A stretch of 6,831 nucleotides of DNA from Candidatus Parcubacteria bacterium. GTDB lineage: Bacteria > Patescibacteriota > Minisyncoccia > Minisyncoccales > PEYH01. Every line of letters starts with the position of its first letter. Within the stretch, counting starts at the first letter, position 1. Made by a program: the position numbers and the translations under genes. The stretch is from assembly GCA_026395615.1 (NCBI GenBank), contig JAPLYH010000044.1, positions 1-6,831 on the forward strand, in the 5' to 3' direction. Positions 1 through 3,435 of this stretch are shown one piece after another. The notes under the pieces were generated by a model. The model did not search any database. It saw only the letters and a program-made list of their open reading frames with translations, and was not told where the DNA came from.

Positions 1-215
1 TGTATCAAGGGGTTCCGCAAACAAGGAGGGGAGACTATTATGCTAATGTTTTACCTGATAAAATTACTTTGTTTCAGGGCTCGATTGAAGAAGTGGCAGA
101 AACACCGGAACAAATAAAAGAAAAAGTTAAGAGAACTGTTTGGCATGAGATTGCTCATCATTTCGGAATTGGAGAAAAAGAAGTGAGAGAACTTGAAAAA
201 AAGAAATTTAAATAA
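1..215 (+). CDS. Zincin-like metallopeptidase (PF06262/DUF1025 type), 3' fragment
   Basis: The 5' end lies outside the window. From base 3 the frame reads 70 residues and stops at TAA 213-215. It contains YQGVP near the start, LPDKITLFQG in the middle and HEIAHHFG at fragment residues 48-55. The HEIAH core is the HExxH zinc site in which two histidines bind the metal and the glutamate activates water. The order (Y-x-G-V-P, then LPDxITLFxG, then VxHEIxHHFG) is the layout I know from the PF06262 zincin-like family, small cytosolic proteins of poorly defined substrate. The protein ends about 15 residues after the motif with a lysine/glutamate-rich tail, which fits the family's short C-terminus. 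The next gene starts 8 bases downstream, so the two are probably co-transcribed. Family assignment is confident; function beyond metal-dependent hydrolysis is not known from sequence. Confidence 0.88.
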   Translation, partial: YQGVPQTRRGDYYANVLPDKITLFQGSIEEVAETPEQIKEKVKRTVWHEIAHHFGIGEKEVRELEKKKFK

Positions 216-223
216 TTTATATT

Positions 224-703
224 ATGTATAACAAAGATATTTATTTAGTTTCCAAGAATAGGAGCAAAGAAATTTTTGAGAAAAATAAACAGATATATTG
301 CCCCTATTTTAAACAAAATATAATTTTAAATTCGGATGGATTTCACCACTTACAATTTTCGAGCCGAAGAGAAAGAGATAAGAAAGAACAAATTTTAAAA
401 TTTAATCTTTTACCATTAGCGATTAGTATAATAAAAAAATCCGGAACGTTGCAAGAATACAGAAAATTATTATCTCCTGTTGGCAAACGATCTCAGAAAG
501 AAAGTATGACTATTTGTAAAATAATAGAATACTGGTCCTTTATAGCGATCAATGACAATAAAACAATAAAGATCAAGGTTGTATTGAGAAGAATCGGCAA
601 TGGTAATATTATTTTTTGGAGCGTAATGCCTGCTATTAAATTAAAGACAGACATATTAAATAAGATTAGACAATTAGCAGATAAAGGCATAGATGATGAA
701 TAG
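224..703 (+). CDS. Hypothetical protein, possible BECR-fold (RelE/barnase-like) nuclease
   Basis: This 159-residue lysine-rich protein has no signal peptide or membrane segment. I do not firmly recognise it. The N-terminal part has YCPYF (residues 25-29) and GFHHL (39-43), followed by a basic helix and LLPLA..II (62-70) and LQEYR (76-80). The C-terminal part is a run of predicted beta-strands, WSFIAI, IKIKVVLRRIGNG (115-127) and FWSVMP (131-136), then a final helix. A basic strand followed by (F/W)-S-V-x-P is the kind of C-terminal pattern seen in phage-associated BECR-fold nucleases (barnase/EndoU/colicin E5/RelE-like), so a nuclease or toxin role is possible but is inference. The gene starts 8 bases after the metallopeptidase stop and has no Shine-Dalgarno sequence (upstream bases are A/T only), so translation may depend on coupling. 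No antitoxin-like gene is adjacent. The minus-strand RNA candidate terminates just past its stop codon. Confidence 0.75.
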   Translation: MYNKDIYLVSKNRSKEIFEKNKQIYCPYFKQNIILNSDGFHHLQFSSRRERDKKEQILKFNLLPLAISIIKKSGTLQEYRKLLSPVGKRSQKESMTICKIIEYWSFIAINDNKTIKIKVVLRRIGNGNIIFWSVMPAIKLKTDILNKIRQLADKGIDDE

Positions 704-708
704 AAAAC

Positions 709-731
709 AAAAAAGCCGATGGATATCAGCT
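709..731 (-). terminator. Rho-independent terminator of the minus-strand RNA
   Basis: On the minus strand AGCTGAT (731-725) pairs with ATCGGCT (720-714) across the 4-base loop ATCC. This is seven pairs including one G-U wobble, followed directly by a run of T. On the plus strand the wobble becomes a C-A mismatch and the downstream bases are TTCTCTG, so it is a poor terminator for the 224-703 gene. Confidence 0.6.
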
Positions 732-797
732 TCTCTGTTGTGCTTGTCTTCAGCTTAGGAAAACCTTAGCTGAACGGGGCTTGCGCCCACAAGCACT
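709..797 (-). ncRNA. Candidate small structured RNA, three-way junction, about 90 nt
   Basis: Read on the minus strand, an 8-bp helix P1 (796-789 with 747-740, GUGCUUGU/ACAAGCAC) encloses two hairpins. The first is P2, GGGC-GCAA-GCCC (788-777), with a GNRA-type tetraloop. The second is P3, an 11-position stem with one A-A mismatch and a UUUU loop (774-749). Only three junction bases are left unpaired. A short linker then leads to a terminator hairpin and U-tract. Three things favour the minus strand: the GNRA loop exists only there, the terminator's one non-Watson-Crick pair is G-U there but C-A on the plus strand, and a TTGACA promoter lies at the right distance upstream. The predicted start (about 797) coincides with the first base of P1. 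It matches no RNA family I can name: it lacks the SRP GGAAG/AGCAG elements and is not tRNA, tmRNA, RNase P or 6S-like in outline. Confidence 0.6.
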
Positions 798-803
798 ACT
801 TAC

Positions 804-831
804 ACATTATCATTAATTAGTTTCTTGTCAA
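804..831 (-). promoter_or_regulatory. Promoter for the minus-strand RNA
   Basis: On the minus strand a perfect -35 hexamer TTGACA (831-826) is followed after 16 bases by TAATGT (809-804), a weaker -10 box. The start would fall near base 797, at the edge of helix P1 of the RNA. An alternative -10, GATAAT (811-806), would give a 14-base spacer and is less likely. The promoter points away from tgt and lies within the tgt upstream region, so it could interfere with tgt transcription. Confidence 0.5.
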
Positions 832-853
832 TAGAGTTATCCACTTTTAAAAA

Positions 854-1999
854 ATGTTTAAGTTTGAGATACAGAAACAATCTAAAAAGAGCAGGGCGAG
901 GATTGGAGAAATCACCACGCCTCATGGCAAAATAGAAACACCGGCATTTATTCCGGTGGCAACTTTAGGCGTGATTAAAGGAGGATTAAGTTCGCAAGAA
1001 ACAGAACAATCAAAAGTTCAGTGCCAGATTACTAATACTTTTCATTTTTTAGATTTAGATAGGGCGGAACAAGTTGAAAAAATGGGCGGACTTCATAAAT
1101 TTTTTAATTTTAATAAACCGATTTTTACTGACTCAGGCGGTTTCCAAGTTTTTTCATTAGGAAAGGGGAGTGAGCTTGGTTTAGGAAAAATTGGCTCTAT
1201 TTTTCCGAATGGAGTTAATCAAAAACAAAAAGGCAAGAATCTTTTGAAAATCAGCCGAAAAGGGGCAAGATTTAAATCCCCGCGAGATGGCAGAGAAATA
1301 TTGCTTACTCCGGAATTGTCTTTAGCGGTTCAAAAACAATTAGGCGCTGATTTTATTTATCTTTTGGATGTTTGCGGGACGCCGTTAGATGACAAGAAAA
1401 CTGCTAAAAAAGATTTAGAAATAACCAACCAATGGTATAAAAGGTTTTTGAGCGCTTCAAAAGGATTAAAAAATCAAAAGATTTTTGGAATAATCCAAGG
1501 CGGAGTTTATAAGGATTTGCGGGAAGAATCAACAAAATTCGTAAATGACTTGCCGGTTTTTGGAATCGCTATTGGCGGAGCTCTGGGAAAAAGTAAAAAA
1601 GATATGTATAAAACAATATCTTGGGTTAATAAGGATATTGATTGGCAAAGGCCTCATCATCTTTTAGGAATCGGGGACTTAGAAGTTTTAGAGGAAATTA
1701 TCAAATTAGGAATTGATTTATTTGATTGCGCTTTACCAACAAGAATTGCGAGGCATGGGACAGCAATGACTTCAAAAGGATACTTAAATCTCAATGCTGG
1801 AAAATTAAAAAATGCTTTTGAACCGATTGATAAAAAATGCCAATGTCCGGTTTGTAAAAAATATACAATTGCCCAAATTAACTTTTTATTCAAATCAAAA
1901 GAAATGCTGGCTGGAAAACTTTTAACAATCCATAATTTATTTTTCTTGGAAACTAAGCTTGAAGAAATAAGAAAGAAGATAGAATCAGGAAAATTTTAA
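854..1999 (+). CDS. tgt: tRNA-guanine transglycosylase (queuine/preQ1 tRNA-ribosyltransferase)
   Basis: This enzyme exchanges guanine-34 in GUN-anticodon tRNAs for a queuosine-type base. The 381-residue protein is a near full-length TIM barrel. Visible motifs are TPHGKIETPAFIPV (22-35), TDSGGFQVFSL (92-102, general-acid Asp93), LLDVC (170-174), FGIIQGG (211-217), IAIGGALGK (238-246), FDCALPTRIARHG (290-302, nucleophile Asp291), and the zinc site Cys329, Cys331, Cys334 and His360 (CQCPVC...TIHN). All expected catalytic and zinc ligands are present. Oddities: about 25-30 extra residues after SLGKG (roughly 105-140, lysine/glycine-rich), FDEC changed to LDVC, and the usual loop AIGG(L)xVGE replaced by AIGGALGK, losing the conserved glutamate in the substrate pocket. 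The substrate base may therefore differ from preQ1; this is inference. No Shine-Dalgarno or obvious promoter precedes the ATG. No other queuosine biosynthesis gene is in the window, which fits salvage. Confidence 0.95.
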   Translation: MFKFEIQKQSKKSRARIGEITTPHGKIETPAFIPVATLGVIKGGLSSQETEQSKVQCQITNTFHFLDLDRAEQVEKMGGLHKFFNFNKPIFTDSGGFQVFSLGKGSELGLGKIGSIFPNGVNQKQKGKNLLKISRKGARFKSPRDGREILLTPELSLAVQKQLGADFIYLLDVCGTPLDDKKTAKKDLEITNQWYKRFLSASKGLKNQKIFGIIQGGVYKDLREESTKFVNDLPVFGIAIGGALGKSKKDMYKTISWVNKDIDWQRPHHLLGIGDLEVLEEIIKLGIDLFDCALPTRIARHGTAMTSKGYLNLNAGKLKNAFEPIDKKCQCPVCKKYTIAQINFLFKSKEMLAGKLLTIHNLFFLETKLEEIRKKIESGKF

Positions 2000-2029
2000 T
2001 TTAATTTTTTAAAATATTGATTATTGTCC

Positions 2030-2062
2030 CGCCTTTTTATAAGTATACAAAGGGCGTTTTTT
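2030..2062 (+). terminator. Rho-independent terminator of tgt
   Basis: Starting 30 bases after the tgt stop, CGCC-TTT (2030-2036) pairs with AAA-G-GGCG (2049-2056), leaving one bulged G. Six T follow at 2057-2062. The stem is modest but the T-tract is clear, and it separates tgt from the promoter of the next operon. Confidence 0.6.
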
Positions 2063-2076
2063 ATTTTGAGAAAAGA

Positions 2077-2104
2077 TTGACATTTAATTGATTCCTTGTA
2101 TAAT
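2077..2104 (+). promoter_or_regulatory. Perfect-consensus sigma70-type promoter
   Basis: TTGACA (2077-2082) and TATAAT (2099-2104) both match consensus exactly and are separated by 16 bases. Transcription should start near 2111 and run through the higher-GC block to the terminator at 3155. This is the strongest promoter in the window and implies high expression of the leader and the three downstream reading frames. Confidence 0.85.
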
Positions 2105-2160
2105 AAACCCCAGCATAGGTCTCTTATAAGTGGAGGCCTAGTCCCAATCAGGAGGGCAGC

Positions 2161-2352
2161 TTGTCCAAACAGTCGGCAAAGGATTTCAGAATCCAGTGTC
2201 GAGAGGTTCGGGGGAGAAAGGATTTCGTGGAATGCAGTAGGCACGTCGGGAATGGATTGGTGTTCCAAAGACGACTACCTGTGAGTAGGAGTCATCTCGG
2301 ACGAGGAATCAATCGTTCACTGAAAACGGTGGCAATCCGACAGGAGGCATAA
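2161..2352 (+). CDS. Possible small basic protein, 63 residues, TTG start
   Basis: AGGAGGG (2150-2156) lies 4 bases before a TTG codon, and the frame is open to TAA 2350-2352, four bases before the next ATG. The predicted product is rich in arginine and lysine (for example RGRKDF, QRRLP, GRGINRSLKTVAIRQ) with cysteines at residues 13 and 25, and has no membrane segment. Support for coding: a good ribosome binding site, tight spacing to the next gene, and base composition shared with the two downstream genes. Against: a rare start codon, overlap with several possible RNA helices, and a second frame that is open over much of the same stretch, as expected by chance at this G+C. If real it could be a nucleic-acid-binding protein or a leader peptide. 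I do not recognise a family. Confidence 0.4.
   Translation: MSKQSAKDFRIQCREVRGRKDFVECSRHVGNGLVFQRRLPVSRSHLGRGINRSLKTVAIRQEA
2342..2347 (+). promoter_or_regulatory. Shine-Dalgarno for the 168-residue protein
   Basis: AGGAGG lies 9 bases before ATG 2357, a full-strength site that fixes this start. The genes flanking the block (tgt, the helicase, the 224 gene) have nothing comparable. Confidence 0.8.
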
Positions 2353-2356
2353 GAAG

Positions 2357-2863
2357 ATGACTCGTCAAGTCAGCGCGGCCAACACGAGAGAAAGGGTGTT
2401 CGCAATCATCAAGCGCATCTTCCCAGACTATAAGGGAGAAGTCAGCTACGGCCTCCGGATAAGCTTCGGAGGATTGGAAGCTACTCCTCTTCAGTGGGGA
2501 GAGCTGTGGACAGCAGTAGAGATGGCGTTCCTCGTGGAGATTTCCATCGAGGAATGGAATGTCGTTGAGTCAGTTGGAAACCTGTGTCGGGTGGTTGATC
2601 AACTGCTGGCGAACGGACGCATTAGCAGAAGGCGAGTCGAAGATGAGGTGATGGGAATCGTCGGTGGAGTGATTGGAGATGAATGCACGAGGGAAAAGGT
2701 CGAAGAACAGCTTCAGTCCATTGATTCTCGACCATCCATGTGCAGAGAGCTCTCTGAAAGAGTTGAAGACAGGTTCTGTCTTCAAGGTCTCCAGTCACGA
2801 ATTCGGAGATTAACCTTCCAAGAGATGGTTGATCTCCTCGTCGCCGAGCTTGAGCCGGCTTGA
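2357..2863 (+). CDS. Tandem degenerate acyl-carrier-like protein (two repeats, Ser replaced by Pro)
   Basis: 168 residues, cytosolic, with no signal or membrane segment. I read it as two ACP-like domains, roughly residues 11-84 and 92-163. Aligned on the downstream ACP at its LGADS-L core, repeat 1 has LEATP-L (Pro44) and repeat 2 has IDSRP-S (Pro126). In all three domains the next conserved phenylalanine is exactly 14 residues later (Phe54 of the ACP, Phe58 and Phe140 here), inside a helix ending E(L/V)E(D/M)xF. A late helix follows: FGEAVDLV in the ACP, VGNLCRVVDQL and FQEMVDLLV here. Both repeats thus lack the serine that carries 4'-phosphopantetheine and cannot be charged. Likely roles are scaffold, regulator or partner of the true ACP 18 bases downstream; this is inference. 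Codon use is G/C-rich, unlike tgt and the helicase. That the gene is real is well supported; the repeat interpretation is moderate. Confidence 0.8.
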   Translation: MTRQVSAANTRERVFAIIKRIFPDYKGEVSYGLRISFGGLEATPLQWGELWTAVEMAFLVEISIEEWNVVESVGNLCRVVDQLLANGRISRRRVEDEVMGIVGGVIGDECTREKVEEQLQSIDSRPSMCRELSERVEDRFCLQGLQSRIRRLTFQEMVDLLVAELEPA

Positions 2864-2867
2864 GCCG

Positions 2868-2875
2868 AAGGAGGT
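2868..2875 (+). promoter_or_regulatory. Shine-Dalgarno deciding a GTG start
   Basis: AAGGAGGT, an extended perfect Shine-Dalgarno, ends 6 bases before GTG 2882. It supports GTG over the later in-frame options for the ACP. Confidence 0.85.
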
Positions 2876-2881
2876 GGAAGC

Positions 2882-3142
2882 GTGACCAAGGATGAGATTC
2901 GTGCTGGAGTTGCAGAAGTCATTGTAGAGCAACTCAAGCTGGATCCAGAAAGAGAGATTGAAGATACCGATAGTTTCAGAGATGAACTCGGCGCTGATTC
3001 TCTTGACGTCGTCCAGATCATCATGGAACTTGAGGATCAATTCGGTGTCCATATTCCCGATGAAGAGGCGGAGGCATGCGAAACCTTCGGGGAAGCCGTT
3101 GATCTTGTTGACCGAAAGGTCAACCCTCCTCCTTCCTCTTGA
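2882..3142 (+). CDS. acpP: Acyl carrier protein
   Basis: 86 residues, acidic, with a four-helix ACP pattern. The motif LGADSLDVVQIIMELEDQFG places the 4'-phosphopantetheine attachment serine at residue 40, and IPDEEAE (58-64) and TFGEAVDLV (68-76) follow as in canonical AcpP. The usual length is about 75-85 residues; the extra tail is NPPPSS. Known role of the family: carry acyl chains as thioesters in the cytosol for fatty acid, lipid or specialised synthesis. No fatty-acid synthase or holo-ACP synthase gene is in the window, and many CPR genomes lack that pathway, so the acyl chain it carries is unclear. The gene follows the pseudo-ACP gene by 18 bases and shares its promoter and terminator. 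It has high-G+C codons, a GTG start and a strong Shine-Dalgarno, suggesting transfer or special expression. Confidence 0.93.
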   Translation: MTKDEIRAGVAEVIVEQLKLDPEREIEDTDSFRDELGADSLDVVQIIMELEDQFGVHIPDEEAEACETFGEAVDLVDRKVNPPPSS

Positions 3143-3150
3143 GAAGGAGG
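3128..3150 (+). promoter_or_regulatory. CCTCCTT/AAGGAGG hairpin spanning the ACP stop codon
   Basis: CCTCCTT (3128-3134) pairs perfectly with AAGGAGG (3144-3150) around a 9-base loop containing the TGA. The left arm copies the anti-Shine-Dalgarno sequence and could equally pair with AAGGAGG at the ACP start (2869-2874), so an autoregulatory role is conceivable but unproven. The right arm looks like a ribosome binding site but no reading frame follows it. Confidence 0.35.
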
Positions 3151-3154
3151 ACCT

Positions 3155-3200
3155 GGCGCTGCCAGACACACGGTGTCTGCCAGCGCCTCTTTTTTTCTTT
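3155..3200 (+). terminator. Strong rho-independent terminator of the ACP operon
   Basis: A 15-position G+C-rich stem (3155-3169 with 3173-3187) has a single C-C mismatch and a 3-base ACG loop. TCT, a run of T (3190-3196) and CTTT follow it. It begins 13 bases after the ACP stop and closes the higher-GC block. Confidence 0.9.
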
Positions 3201-3380
3201 GACAGAAAACTCTACTAAGGCAGAGTTTTCTGTCAGCCCCGTAGCCCCGAGTAAAGCGAGGGGCGGAGGGAGAAAACATAAATCCAGCAATTTTGCGAAA
3301 TTTCGCGAAGCGAAAATATAATTTTTGCAAAATTGCGTAGGTTCTTTCCTTTCGGAAAGAACCTTGGCCTTAGGCCAGGG
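3201..3380. repeat. Cluster of successive inverted repeats
   Basis: This gene-free stretch holds, in order: a perfect 13-bp inverted repeat GACAGAAAACTCT (3201-3213 with 3222-3234, 8-base loop); GCCCC/GGGGC (3244-3248 with 3260-3264) with possible tandem G-A pairs inside; GCAATTTTGC/GCAAAATTGC (3287-3296 with 3327-3336), enclosing the palindrome GCGAAATTTCGC (3295-3306) and TTTCGC-GAA-GCGAAA (3301-3315); a perfect 10-bp hairpin GGTTCTTTCC (3340-3349 with 3354-3363, loop TTTC); and CCTTGGCC/GGCCAGGG (3362-3369 with 3373-3380). No T-tract follows them, so they are not simple terminators. They may be dispersed extragenic repeats or a small non-autonomous element. Frames open across this stretch on the minus strand look like by-products of the repeats. 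Confidence 0.65.
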
Positions 3381-3396
3381 ATTTCTATTTTCATAA

Positions 3397-3425
3397 TTGA
3401 AAAAAAGATAAAACCAATGTAAGAT
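3397..3425 (+). promoter_or_regulatory. Promoter of the helicase gene, near-leaderless
   Basis: TTGAAA (3397-3402) and TAAGAT (3420-3425) are separated by 17 bases. The expected start, near 3432, is only a few bases before ATG 3436. This matches the absence of a Shine-Dalgarno sequence. Confidence 0.5.
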
Positions 3426-3435
3426 TGAGTCATAT

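Larger units (their letters stand above)
2111..2356 (+). promoter_or_regulatory. Long structured leader, possible cis-regulatory RNA
   Basis: About 245 bases lie between the predicted start and the ATG at 2357, a very long leader for this compact genome. It begins about five bases in with a hairpin, TAGGTCTC (2116-2123) with GAGGCCTA (2133-2140), whose one non-Watson-Crick pair is U-G on this strand. Further possible helices are GGATT-TCAG-AATCC (2181-2194), GTCG.GGAA (2245-2252) with TTCC...CGAC (2263-2275), CTAC...GTAG (2275-2288) competing with GTA(2237-2239)/TAC(2276-2278), and CACTG-AAAA-CGGTG (2318-2331). GTCGG (2173-2177) could pair long-range with CCGAC (2337-2341) next to the ribosome binding site. 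No known riboswitch class is recognised. A 63-codon frame overlaps it, so it may be coding, regulatory or both. Confidence 0.4.

Noticed and set aside
704..853. Reading the structure upstream of tgt as a plus-strand preQ1-type riboswitch controlling tgt
   Set aside because: The position is tempting, but the GNRA loop, the terminator wobble, the T-run and the promoter all point to the minus strand, and no preQ1 aptamer features were seen.
2096..2284. A plus-strand frame starting at TTG 2096
   Set aside because: Its start lies inside the -35/-10 promoter, before the transcription start, and it overlaps the better-supported 2161 frame.
3201..3234. The 13-bp inverted repeat as a transposon end
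   Set aside because: Its arms are only 8 bases apart, forming a hairpin, and no matching copy was seen on the other side of the higher-GC block near 2060-2110.
3144..3321. Plus-strand frames after the AAGGAGG at 3144-3150
   Set aside because: They run through the strong terminator and the inverted repeats, and the translated sequence is low-complexity with no domain. The AAGGAGG is better explained as a hairpin arm.
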